DNA of 64,000 bases, from NCBI GenBank assembly GCA_015350385.1, contig WNKI01000002.1, positions 486,006-550,005 of the forward strand. The letters run 5' to 3'. The translations under genes and the position numbers were made by a program. The notes under the pieces were generated by a model that worked only from the letters and a program-made list of their open reading frames with translations, was not told the DNA's origin and made no database searches. Origin of the DNA: Aculops lycopersici. Lineage: Eukaryota; Arthropoda; Arachnida; Trombidiformes; Eriophyidae. Positions 32,206-44,038 of the stretch are shown in pieces. Position 1 is the first letter of the stretch, and each line of letters begins with the position of its first letter.

Positions 32206-35200
32206 ACCACCATCACCTAAAAGTCGAGGACATAAACAAACTTTACTGATCTCACCTGGCCATTAAAGCAACTAAAAGTGGCCAGCTACTCGGTCGGTCG
32301 GTCTGGCACGCAGATTGGCAAATTTGTTTGGTCTTGCTGACATTGGCTCTCCTCTGATACTTGTGTCTATGTATGCAATTTTACGTGCTTCAACATTCAC
32401 ACAAAACTGGAGGATAAAAAGGAGGAGCATCAACCACCACTAATTGCCATAGAAAAAGAACAGCGAGTTCGTAATTTGCTCTGAGCTCACCATTTTGGCC
32501 TGTGTCTCACTTTATCTCTTGGGCGTCGTGCGCCAGTCAAATGGGCGAACGTTGCGGTTTCTATTTCTCTCTCTCTCTCCCGAATTTCTACATGTGAGCA
32601 GTCGCGACGGCAACTCCAGTGTCCATTTCAGCTGATTGGCCAACAAGATAACTTCTCGTCCCTCTTGTTCCTGTATACTGGCATATTGGCAAAAAGTCAG
32701 CGTGTAAAAAAGACTCAACTTGCAGCTGGACACGAGGGGAGCCCATAAAGTCAGCCTATAAGCAAACAAACTCTCCTCCCCGTCCAAAGGTTCGCACGTT
32801 TGAGGCCAACTCGTTGTCTTTGCCCTCCTGTCTCTCTATTACTAATAATAGTTTTAGAAGATGACCAAAAACCTGGGACAGCTTCTCTACCCGTCAGCCG
32901 GAAGTGGAAGACTCGAGAACGATCAGTCAGGTGAGTTCAGCGCGTTGGGTTGGCAAACAAGAATGATAGCGAGAAAACAAAAAGACAAGCCGACATTTTG
33001 ACGACTTCCGGCTGGTGGATGTTGTTCTTTCTTTCATAGACTTTGTTGTGGTTGCTCGATTGTCGTTGTTGTGGTGGCTTGAGGTTTTAGTTTAGTTGAC
33101 TTAAGTGACTAAAGTTGCGCAATATGACCAACGATAACAACCAACGACGGCGACATCAGCTCGTAAAACGATCGATTGATTGCCTCTGCCATCCAGCACC
33201 CCTGCCGCTCGGCTGCTTGCGGCCGAACAACGAGTTTGTCTGTTTGCTCGCCATTTGCTTGTTTCCCCTAACAGTTTTGCTCAAGTGTTTGCTTGCTCCA
33301 CTTACAGAGGCAGCAGCAAAACTGTAGACCAACACTAAAATTGTAGTAGACTAAAAACAACGAGCTCAGTGCGGAGAACAACTACAATAATAACTCCACT
33401 CAAGTGAGCAATTGACTCTTGTGTTCATTCATGGACTCGCTCATTCATTCATCGACTCGATGATGGCAGCCGCCGCCTCCCATTCCATTCATGGAAATCC
33501 GCTTCCGCGCGTCAGTACTGATAGCGGCAGTTTAAGCCGGAGCAGCAGCAGCAACAACAACAACAGGTAGTTGCCTGGTGATCACCTGCTCATTGAGGAA
33601 CAAGTGATACGCTCGTGCCGCCGGTGCGATGGCAGTATAAAGAGGGGGCCAGCTCGTTAACTTGCACTAAAATCACTAGTTGGCCTCCCGAAAACGACCG
33701 AAGCTCACGAGATCCTCGCAGCTTTGGTGGAGCGAGCAAGCGAGCCAGAGGCAGGTAAGAGCGGCAGCAGTTGCCTCGGATTTGGATTGGTCACTATGAG
33801 CATCATCAGTGTTGGCTGCCGCCGCCGCCGCGAGCTACAAACAATCGGCGGCGCTGGCGCGTGCGTAACTTATCAGCCAGGTAAGTTAATGCCTCCTCCT
33901 CCTCCTCCTCCTCTAGTTCTCGTTGAATCTTCTTTCTGCAGATCAAAAGTCAAGAAAGTGAATGGAAAATGCGTGCGCGACTACCTGTTGTTGTTGTTGT
34001 TGTTGCCCCATCGAACTCCGGTAGAGGTGGACGCTATGGCGCAAACGTGCGAGAAACTCGTGTTATCACGACTCCTCATTCAGATATTTTGATTTGCGAT
34101 TCAAATCTCCTCCTCCTCCTCTCGCTGTTGCTCTTTTTCGCTAACCTGAATTTCAGTAGGCAGACAGGCAACTTCCGGCGGCTGCCGTTCGAATCTTACC
34201 TGGGACTTTATTTGTAAATTAACCTGTGCAACTGGATGAAGAATAAGAGATGGATGGAGGGAGATAGCGAGCGGGAGTGAAACAGAATAGAATAAGGAGG
34301 AGAACAGGTAGAGGCCAATCAAGAGGCAAGTGGTGGTTGTTCGGCTACGAGGTCACGATTTTCGTGGTCGGCGTCGATTTGCTAGTTGGCTCTCTCGTAA
34401 CGTTAGTCTCTCAGTTAGTTTCTTATGTTGGATTCTATATGGTAGTGCACTGATTTGGTGGCGACTGCCACTCACTTACCTGGCCGGTCGATCTCCTCGA
34501 CTGCATTAGCGCTCATCTGTTGTCGGCAATGGCAATGGCACTATCGAATGTATTTGTGTGTGACTCGCTTGCACAAACTTACTCACTTAAATACTCGCCG
34601 CTTGCGTTTGTTCCACTTACCCAACCATAGGCGAGCGCTTTCAAGATAGCAAGTGGAAAAACAGTCAGGCGCCATTTCAAAATTAATTAGATGCTCCTCG
34701 CAACATCTATATGGATCTCGATCGGCCGGCTAAGCAAGCAGCCACCAGTTTAACTCTCGAGCAGGTAAACTGACCGATTGTGTGAGAGTTTGTGAATGGA
34801 CAGCAGCAGCAGAAGCAAACAAGTGGTAGCTGCGCTCTGCTTCCACTTGGCCACCGAATTCGTGCGACGGAAGTAAAAGTCGTGCGCCGTCACTTGGCTA
34901 CCTTCTTACCTGGCGCAATACTACCACCACCTCTACCATTGCTCCAACTCGGTGGAAACGTTCGGTAACACATGGCAGCGGACAGGTAAGTTTCAGTCGC
35001 CTTCATACTAACACAGTTAACCTTCGCCCCTCAGTCTCCATCTCTTTCTCTCTCTCTCTCGCTCACTCTCCTCCCACTAGATCAACCATTTAGATTGAAC
35101 AGCTACTTGCTGTAACAAGCTGCTTGTTTTTCCTCTCGAAACACAACGACTACATCCGCCGCCATCAGCTCACCTGTCGGTGGGATGGTCGGTAGTGCAC

Positions 35201-36690
35201 AACACGCAAAAGCCGCTCCCGACAACAACGACGACGACAACATTGAGGCGTGCGAGCGAGAAACTCGACCACTTGTTGGAGCTGTGTCCCAACTTGCAGC
35301 AAACAACTGAATGACTGGCGCTGCTGCTGGTCGGTTAGCTAGCTAGCCAGCCAGCCAGCCGGCCGGCCAGTAAATTGAAGCCAATTTGCTTGTTGCTCGA
35401 GTCGCAAGCACGACGTTCAAATTCAGTGGTCGCACAGAAGAGAAGGAAGACGCAACCTGTAGCTCGCCACCATGCACCTGCATGTCCTGTAGTCGAATGA
35501 TTGTGTAATAAAGTGGAAGCTGAAAAGCACTAAGCTACAGTTGGAATCCAATTCTCTCTCTCGCTCACTTCGTCGTGTAGCAAAGTGAAACAAAACAGGC
35601 AATTTGCAGGCGAGCAAATCGGTAATGAAGCGACAGCAGGTAGCATTGTTGTTGTTCTAGCAAAAGAGCAAGCGGGCGCGTCCAGCAATCGCCGGTCGCT
35701 CACCTGCCTGCTGCAGTGTTGCACTCACTGTGCCATGGCCACCGACGACAGGCGGCGCCACCGGAAGCCACTAAGGTCCTCCAGAGACGACTCTAGATGT
35801 TGACTTTGTGATTTGATCGGGTCGACTGGCCGCTCGCTTACCTGCTTGAGCTTCGGTCACACACACCAGCTCAACAACAACATGGCCACTGATTTTGCTC
35901 TGCCCAATCTAGTTGACGAGCGTCAACAGGTCGCTGCCACTGCTTATCGACTTGTGTGAGTTGTAGCTGTGTGCTGCTCATGTTATTATAGGCAGTTGCG
36001 ACCGGCGGCTAGTTGCAACAAGTGCCAACAGCGACAACACAACAAAATCACAACAACTAGCCTAAGGCAGACTCTCTTCAGTGAGCTGTCGCTAACTAAA
36101 CTGAAACTAAACTAGCTAAAGTCAAAACTAAACCTGCAACGTAACCACAAGCGACTCAACCGAGAGAAGCTCGCACCGAATGCTGGTTGCGATCGCGACA
36201 CGCAAGTTAACAAGTCGCTTGCCGATTTGCGAGCGAGTATCGGAGCCGCCAACTAACCTAATTTCATGAGAGCAACCGGCGACAAGTGGGCAACCAACTT
36301 GATAGAAGTAAATCTCTCAAAGTTGAAGGAGCGAGAGAGGGAGAGAGCAAAAGTGAGATAGTGGCCAAAAATTTGTTAAGACCAACTGGCTGAGACTTTG
36401 ACTGAAACTACACCTACCACTCCATCTGCAAAGTCATTGCTTGCAGTTTTTATTATGTGAATGTTGGTTTTGCTCTCTTTAGAATCTCTAGCTAAGCAAT
36501 TGGATCCAAGCGAATGGAATCGAGATGAACTGGAGCGAAGTTGAGCGAGGCGAGTTGTGGTCTTTTGTCGACCAAAGTCGCCAAGTAGACACAACTGGTC
36601 GCCAACTAACTTGACAGCGGCGGCGGCTGCGGCTGCGGCAATAAGAGTGACGAGCAAAATGAGGTTCCGTCATTATCTTTGTTATTTATA

Positions 36691-36714
36691 GTATTATTAT
36701 TATTATTATTATTG
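36691..36714. repeat. (TTA)n trinucleotide repeat
   Basis: Eight TTA/ATT triplets in non-coding DNA downstream of the Odd/Bowl gene. Confidence 0.85.
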
Positions 36715-37448
36715 TGATTTTTATTATTGTTGTTGTGTCGTTGGTGTCGGTGTTGCCGTTTCAATATCAGCACGCGCGATCAAACTTTGCCAACAGAAAG
36801 TTTGTTTGCTTAGGCGGCGACAATCACTTGGCTCCGCGCCAAGAGGCGAGGGAAACTTGTTAACAAGTTGACAGTTTATTTAGTCTCGCAATCATTTGTC
36901 TAGAAGTCTCCCCAAATTAAGAGGAGACTTTTCTGTTGCGCTTTCTTTGCTTTTGAGTAACTTGAGCGCGCAATTAACTGGTGGCTTCGATAGTCGGTGG
37001 CGGAGGCAGCGTTTTTGGTTGCAATCTAATGTGGACCGACCAAGAGGTTGCTGTTGCCGTTGCTGCTGCTCTTGGCGTAATCAATGCCTTTTGAAAAGCA
37101 GAGCAAGTGGCTAAGTGAGTAGGCGAGTGACGACTACTACTACTACCAGTATTTTTTGGTTGGTATAAAGTAGCTAATATAGCGTATAAAGCGAATTGAG
37201 TCACCAATAATAAGAGAGGAGACAGAGACAGAGAGATAAGTTGCGAGCACACGAGTTGAGTGGCAAGCTAGTGGTGGCGTCAATCTCTCGGCCCGTCGCC
37301 GGCGGGTCTCGCCACCACTCGTCTAGTTGGTTGCCTAAAGCTAAGACACTTGATGTGACGACGCCGACGACCACCAAAACCACAAAGACTTTGGTTGTGT
37401 TTTGTGCCGTCATATCAGCAGCGGCTCCACTTGCTTTGATGCCGCCGG

Positions 37449-37966
37449 TTAGCCATTGCTCTCGTCCTCGGTTGCTGTTGCCATTGTCGCCTCGTCGGCG
37501 ATGCCAGCCTCGGCGGCAGCGGCGGCCGCCGCAGCAGCAGCCTGGCCCTCAATGGTGTGAGTTAGGTTGTGGCGTCTAAGATCACAATTGCGTCTGAATT
37601 CCTTGCCGCAATCATCGTATTTGCACATGTAGGGCTTTTCGTCGGTGTGAGTTCGCATGTGAGTCTTTAAATTGCTCCTCTGGTTGAAGACCTTCTTGCA
37701 AACGTCGCATTTGTGAGGCGATCCCTCCTGATGGATCATCTTGTGCACCGCCAGGGTTCGCGATTGACAAAAGCCCTTCCGGCAGACGCTACATTGAAAA
37801 GGTTTCTTGTTTGAGTGGATGAACCTATTTTTGTTGTTGCAGTTTTCATTGTTATTGTCGATGGGCATCAGTAGAGTTTGGTTAGTAACTAGAGCAACCT
37901 ATAACAAGATTATATTTATAGTTATTACGCAACAGTGGCCGCAGAGTTATGTAATCATGTGATTAT

Positions 37967-38000
<34 letters not shown>

Positions 38001-39070
38001 GGCACAAAACAGGTAAACGTAAACCTGGAACACAGGAACTTACCTATGGTCTCTCAGGTGATCTTGGCGCCTGAAGGCCTTGTTGCAGATATCACATTTG
38101 TACGGGCGCTCGTTGGTGTGAGTTCGCTCGTGAATTAGGAGGTTGTATGATTTTGTAAACTGTCTCTTGCAGAAGCGACATATGAACTCTGTGTTGGTTT
38201 TGGTTTTGGTTACAAATTGGTTAGTAAATTGTTTTTCAGATATATTTAGGTGACAAATAAAATATACCTATAAAGCGAGATGATGAAGAAAAAGAAGCCC
38301 GCCAAACACTTACCTTTCTTTGGTCTGCTAGACGCGCGGCGCCGCTGCATTCGGCGCTCGATAAACGAACTCAGGGCAGCTTGTTGCTGGTATTGTTGGT
38401 GTTGCAATTGTTCATTGTTGATGACATTGAGACTTTGCATTGATTGCAACCTGTGGAAATAATTTAGGAATTGTTGCTGTTGTTGTTGTTGCTGCTGTTG
38501 CTGCTGTTGGTGGTGGAGGTGCTGGTGGTTTGGTTGCGGTGGTGTGGGTTGCTGGTGTGGTTGCTGTTGCTGGTGGAGGTTGAGGTTGTGTTGTGGTTGT
38601 TGCTGTTGCTGTTGCGTTTGGTGGTGCTGATGGTGGTGTTGTTGCAACTGCTCATTGTTTGGTGCGACATTGAGGCTCTGCATCGATTGCAACCTGTGGA
38701 AGTAGTCTAGGAATTGTTGCTGCTGTTGCTGCTGGCTTGCTGCAGCCGCCGCCACCGCCGCCGCCGAGGGGTTTGCGGCGCCGGAGGCAAAGTTGGCCAC
38801 CTGGGCCATGTAAGCGGACATTGCCGCGTGGTGGGCCATCAAAGGGTTGGCTGACGTTAGGGCTCCAGTTGGAGATTCCGTGGAGTCGGTGGGTAGGCGT
38901 TGCTCGCGCCGACTTCCGCTTGCCGAGCTGCCGGCACCGCGGGCCCACAACATTTCGTAGGGCGATAGGCGACTACCGGCCGAGCCGTAGGCGCCTATCG
39001 CGGCCGCCGGCGTGGAGATGGCCGCGATCTCCGCTTGCAAGCGCAAAAAGTGCTCTAGTTTTGGATTCAT
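37449..39070 (-). CDS. bowl: Odd-skipped family zinc-finger transcription factor (Bowl/OSR type)
   Basis: Three exons: 38314-39070, 38044-38188 and 37449-37824; introns of 125 bp (38189-38313) and 219 bp (37825-38043) have GTAAGT donors. Phases join RPKK|E and DH(AG|G)RFIHS exactly as in Odd-family proteins. The product is 425 residues. Residues 1-252 hold a FLRLQ start, Ala-rich and long Gln/His runs, and a duplicated FL(D/N)YFHRLQSMQSLNV block. Five C2H2 fingers follow at 254-276, 282-304, 310-332, 338-360 and 366-390; FTKSYNLLIHERTH, FRRQDHLRDHR, FCQSRTLAVHK and FRRNCDLRRH are family hallmarks. Finger 5 has C-X4-C (CKYDDC) rather than C-X2-C. The tail is poly-Ala then acidic. Known role: DNA-binding regulators of segmentation, leg-joint and gut patterning. 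Five fingers favour bowl/OSR2 over odd, but the paralogue is not certain. Confidence 0.93.
37970..37997. repeat. (CA)n microsatellite in the second Odd/Bowl intron
   Basis: Fourteen CA dinucleotides inside the 219-bp intron, between the exons carrying fingers 1-2 and 3-5. Confidence 0.9.
38402..38470 (-). repeat. In-gene duplicated block, copy 2
   Basis: Encodes residues 201-223 of the Odd/Bowl protein (FLNYFHRLQSMQSLNV then INNEQLQ), preceded by poly-Gln. It matches the block at 38642-38713 almost residue for residue. Confidence 0.85.
38642..38713 (-). repeat. In-gene duplicated block, copy 1
   Basis: Encodes residues 120-143 of the Odd/Bowl protein (FLDYFHRLQSMQSLNV then APNNEQLQ), also preceded by poly-Gln. 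Both copies keep the same Gln-block-Gln/His context, which suggests a duplication mediated by the CAG-rich flanks. Confidence 0.85.
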
Positions 39071-39160
39071 CTTTCTTGTGTGAGATTGTGTGCGAGGTGT
39101 TTATTTATCTTCTCTCCTCTTCTATCTTCGTCGAGTGACACCTGTTGCCTTGTCTACTAG

Positions 39161-39198
39161 TGCGTGTGTGTGTGTGTGTGTGTGTGTATCTGTGTGTA
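39161..39198. repeat. (TG)n microsatellite
   Basis: A TG run of about 17 units with minor interruptions, roughly 100 bp upstream of the Odd/Bowl start codon. It is CA-rich on the coding strand and may lie in the leader or promoter. Confidence 0.85.
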
Positions 39199-39516
39199 AT
39201 CTTCCTATTCTTTGTGGGTGTTTCTCTTCTGAACATGGAAATTCATTTAGTTTCAATTCCGTGTCTCGCTTAATTCATTTATATTTTAGTTTGCAATTTT
39301 AGTTTTGGTTGGCCGGCGAGCGCTTCGGCATTTGAAGCATTTGTGGCAGAAGTCGGTAGCAGGAGCAGTAGCAGTCGGTAGCAGTGGCGCTGCTCCCTTG
39401 GTAGTAGCTCTTTTTAGTAGCGCATGCGCAACTTTGCTTAAAACAAATTGCAACAGCACAGACCCATTGCTTCTCCTCCTCCTACTGCCACTGCCTTTTT
39501 GCTGTTGTTACTGTTG

Positions 39517-39522
39517 CTACTA

Positions 39523-39574
<52 letters not shown>

Positions 39575-39586
39575 CACCACCACTAC
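39517..39586. repeat. (CTA)n/(CCA)n trinucleotide repeat
   Basis: About 70 bp of CTA triplets passing into CCA triplets, upstream of the Odd/Bowl gene. Confidence 0.9.
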
Positions 39587-40110
39587 CGTCGACACTAACA
39601 CTGGCGCCGCAGCCGCCGCATCTGCTGTTACTGAGCAACGCGATGCGCACCACTCGACTCTGGGTCCCGCCAACCGATCACCTGGCGGACAGCTACCTGA
39701 GATATCCCATGCGAGTGCAGCGAGCAGGCAAGTGAGCAACTCAGCAAAGTGAGTGGTAATCGAGCTTCATGTTGGCGCCGTGAACTACCTGTTTGCTGCA
39801 GGTAGTTCGCTTGCTCGCTGCCTATCAACATCATCGCTGCTGTTGCTGTTGCTGCCGGAGCAGCAGCAGTAGCAGAGGCCATAGTGGCCATGGTAGCCAT
39901 AATAGTAGTAGCATCAGCGATACTGGCCATGCAAATGCAATCTCTGTGCTGAAACCCGGCACAACCACCGGCCGCCGAACTCCGCGGCCGAGCCCAAAAA
40001 GTTGGGGGCGCAGCTTACCTGTCGAAGCGAACAAGCGGCGAGGAAAAAACCTAGCCAACCTGTGGATCATCATGCTGGCCGATGGAACGCGGATGTGTCG
40101 GACCAACTCA

Positions 40111-40144
<34 letters not shown>

Positions 40145-40145
40145 A
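40111..40145. repeat. (GGCT)n tetranucleotide repeat
   Basis: Eight to nine tandem GGCT units in non-coding DNA. Confidence 0.9.
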
Positions 40146-41085
40146 GAGAGCAAAGATACGGTGCAATGCGATGGATTCAACCTTACCTTTGACTTTGACT
40201 CTTGCTCTACCTTTGCTCCAACTGTAATCCAGTAACTTGAACCAAACACTGGGTGTTGATTGTGATTGTTATTCTCGACTCTTGCCGTCCGCCTCTCACA
40301 ATTTACCTCAAGTTGGCGAGTTTATTTTATTTTCTTTATCTCTCTTTGCCTCTCATCAAACTGAATGTAAACTTTTCCTCCGGTAAAATTTCTCGCCCAC
40401 CGCTTGATCGGCCGGCCAACGAGTATCCGGAACTCGTCCGCCGGAAGTGGCCAGCATCGGGGCGAGCATCTGGAAAACTTGGTTGCTCTCTTCATATCTA
40501 TTGTTTCTGTACAATAGCTCAGTAGAGATTATACTGCTCAAATTCAAGTGAACAGCTGAACAAGTGGTCGCCAGAATCATCGGGCAATCAAATGAAAGTG
40601 TTTAATAAGAATACGTTCACTTGATATCGTGTCTCGGGTAAATGTATCGCCAGTAAATGAGAAGCAGATGTACATGTACATGTAAATGGAATGCTCAGCC
40701 CAGTGTACTGCACTAAAGCTCAATGAGCAAACACACACGTTGATTTTGCACCGGTGTTCGGTGGAATAAACACGCTAAAATCAGACTAAAAACCGACGAC
40801 AAGTTGGCGGCAACCAATCAAAAGGGCCGACCGACTGAGTGCATTGTTATTATATTATTATTACTATCACTATTCTAATGTAGAGTGAGGCAAAGTATCG
40901 AGTTGCCCTCCAATGCTTCGCTCAATTTGCATTGTGCCTGTGTGTTTACAATTAGCCTCATGTTGTCACTAGCGGCGGCGGTGGTGGCTGGCAGACACAA
41001 GAGGCGGAGGCGGCCACACTAATGACCGAGTCTCTCTCCCCTCTGAAATTTGTGTCTCAATTGGCTGGTTGCTCTTTGCTGTCTT

Positions 41086-41114
41086 GTCGTCGTCGTCGTC
41101 GTCGTCGTCGTCGT
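41086..41114. repeat. (CGT)n trinucleotide repeat
   Basis: About nine CGT triplets; poly-Asp on the minus strand. Not coding. Confidence 0.85.
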
Positions 41115-43876
41115 GGTTGTCGCTGTCGCTGTCTTCGTCAGTGTGGCAAAATTTGAATTGGAGCGCGAAACTCGATCCCTCGAATGCCACCAAGCGAGTT
41201 TAGGTTTGGTTTAGTTTTGTGAATTCGAGCTCAAGTTCGAGTTTATTGCCATTCGATGGCAGATCAAACGTACGTATTAAACAACTTGTTAGACTTAACT
41301 GAGCAGCTGCCGTTACAGTGTACACTCAACTCGAGGGCTGCGCCCAAAAGCCTTTGCAAGATAAATACCAACCTATACAGTCGGCCACTAAAATTCAGAG
41401 CGCCATGTGTCTTTTCTTGCGCTACAGTCAGAGCGAGCGAGAGACAGAGAGTCGAAGCCAACTGCGCCGATCGATCTATCGATTGGTTCGGCTATAAACC
41501 GACGATAAATGATGAAGCCGACAAAAGAGCAGCAACGGGAGTCTGTTAATTTCCCTGATAGATTTACTCTCTAGAGAAGAGTAACTCTGTACATAAGTAC
41601 AGAGTGGTGGTGTTATTATTATTACTATTATTATTGGACCACTGGCGCCACTTGACTGGCGCGCCGCTGTTGCCGGCGGAAGCCAAAGGGTTTTGTCGGC
41701 TGCTCACTTCTCGTGGTTGGCGCTGCCGCTTTTGGTTGCAGGAGAACAACCAGCAGAAGCGGCATCTGCAAAAAGGCGGAGGCTAATCGGCGGTGTAATC
41801 TTCTGGCCGCCGGTGGCGCTGGGCGGCAGACGCGCGCCACTTGGCAGGTGTCTTCAGCGATGCTGCCTCGGCATTGCTAAACTCACTTAATCTGCCGCCA
41901 CCTGACGGCCGCCCAGCGCAAACTCAATAGGCCATAGCGACTTTGACTCGCTGTGCTGATGCTGTTCTGCACTGTATTGTGCGATCAACTAGCCAGACCG
42001 GGCAGGTGAAAAGAGCAGCCGCCGCCCCAAAACTGTTCAGTGAAATCTCAATTCCAGATTCAATTCGAACTTCCCAACCGAGAGGCGCAAACAAGTGGCA
42101 GCCACGACGAGTGGGCATCGAAAACTCATTTGTTTCGCCAACTTTCGTTTGTTATTTGTAAACGGTGAGTTTGTAAACGGAATGGAAGTAGCAGCGGCCG
42201 CTAACTGCAGCACGGCAAACTGTCTCTCCTGATTCCATCCCGAACTCTATGCCCGATAAACGAGCGGCCAGCCTTGCAACCGAAACCCTTTGTTGCCGAT
42301 AACTCAGCACAATCACAATCACCACCGGGCCTCGGTGGTCGTTATTGTTGCAGTCCGCTCGCGTTTGCCGGGTTACGCAACGACGCGAGCGGCATGAGCC
42401 AAAAGAGCGTTCAACTGCAACAAGTGGCTTTGGCCGAGTGGCACGGCAAACGTAGATGCACTCGCTCCTCACTTGACGATAGTTTACGAGTTTTCGCTTT
42501 CACTTCTTCTTCGTCTTCCTCGGCTTATGTTGAGCCGAACTACGGCGGAATCACTCAAAGGCTTGTGCTTTCTTTACATCTAGTTGCTAACGCCTTTTTA
42601 GACTTTAACTATCGACAGCGTGTCCTGAGTTGGGCACAGGAAGTCCGCTGCGTTTATGTTGAAATAAGTAAACTTTGGTATAGTGAGTGGCCGAGTAAAT
42701 CGTGTTTGTATATATATATAAACTTATTTCGACTATCCATTTGTTTGCGGCCATTCACGCAATCGATGCAACTGGTGGTCACCTGAGCTCAGGTTTGTTG
42801 CTATACTTTGCTTTCCTCCGCAACAAAGAGAAAGCTCGGGCAACTGAGGCGACGACGACGACGGCGGCGGCACACCAAAGTGAGTAATTGTGGGTCTCCC
42901 CTCTTCTCTCTCTCATCTTCTCGTTCAAAAAACTAGAGGTACTCTCTTACTCTGTCTCTTTTTCGGTTGCTAAACAAACGGACGACACAAACAAACAATC
43001 AAGCACTCGCTGCTCTTTTTACCTGACTGCCTCACATGAGAGAGGCGGCTAAGGCGGAAAAAAGAGCAACCAAGTCGACAATCAAACGACAAACTCAAGG
43101 AGAACAGAAGTCACTTGAGTCGGCCGCTTGGCTGGCCAAAGTGCTCGCGTTGCAGGTAGCCGACAATTGACCACAAATTGGCGGCTACCTACGAAGCCTC
43201 AAGAGCTAGAACTCAATGACAAGCTTGTGTGTCCAGTCAACTCCAAGGCAAACTATCACTCTTCTCGTCACTTGACTTGGAGCGCGAGGGACCGCAACGG
43301 GCGCGAGACATCAGTGGGCCGGCCCACTTACTTAGCGGCTCTATTGTGAGGTTAGCTCCGAAGTTTTGAGCGTTTTTCTGTGCCTTTCTATGTGTTGGTT
43401 TTAGGTTTCTAGGTTTCGATGGACGAGAAGTTGTGGCTGCTGTTGCAGGCGCAACAAGTGGCCGCCTCGTCCGCCCCCCACTTTTCCTGTTTGCAAGTTT
43501 CTTAAACCAACTCTCACTGGCCAAGTGAATGAGGTGGCTAGACAAACACACCAAACCGAGGGGCGGACGAGGCTGATAATAATAATAACCATACACGTAT
43601 ATAATTTCGCCTCCCGTTGCCTTCTGGTGGCAGTTGTGGTGGACGAGCAAACACAACTGCGACCCCAAATGTCGCGCCCAATTTGAGGTGCGAGCAGCCG
43701 GGACAGATCAAACGGAACGTGCAGCTCAAAGTCCCACCTCTACCTGTACCTGCGCCAGAGTCGCTCGCTCTCTGTTTGCGTTTGTGGCGCACGGTAGCCG
43801 GCCAAGTGGCGCCAGTCGCTCGCTTGTTCCGTTCGACTGAACTCGAGAGTTTGTCCTCTTTCCTGCTAGCAGTGGG

Positions 43877-43901
43877 TCGTCGTCGTCGTCGTCGTCGTCG
43901 G
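43877..43901. repeat. (CGT)n trinucleotide repeat
   Basis: Eight CGT triplets in non-coding DNA. Confidence 0.85.
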
Positions 43902-44011
43902 TAGCAGCAACAAGATAGGGAAAGATAGAGGAGACTGCAAAGTTACAGGTGACCAGCCACAGTGCTATTGTCACCACGCGCTTCTGTCTACCTGATTCCT
44001 CCTCCTCTCGC

Positions 44012-44038
44012 AAATGTAAAGCAACTTGCTTTACATTT
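44012..44038. repeat. 27-bp perfect inverted repeat with 1-nt centre
   Basis: AAATGTAAAGCAA (44012-44024) and TTGCTTTACATTT (44026-44038) are exact reverse complements around a single C. This is a dyad-symmetric site or cruciform-capable sequence. Confidence 0.85.

Larger units (their letters stand above)
29880..37448. other. Non-coding interval 3' of the Odd/Bowl gene
   Basis: About 7.6 kb without a supportable gene. It carries CA, CAACAG, CCT, TTA and GCCA repeats and a high density of CAGGTAAG/CTTACCTG, CAAGTGGC/GCCACTTG and ACTTCCGG words. The 3' untranslated region of the minus-strand Odd/Bowl gene must extend into its right end; the nearest minus-strand AATAAA-type hexamer I see is several hundred bp away (near 36873). 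Enhancers of the neighbouring developmental gene are likely here, by inference. Confidence 0.5.

Noticed and set aside
42274..42786. 170-codon plus-strand frame, one of the longest in the deserts
   Set aside because: Composition is irregular, no domain or signal peptide is seen, and it crosses CTTCTTCTTCG and TATATATA tracts. No splice sites extend it into anything recognisable.
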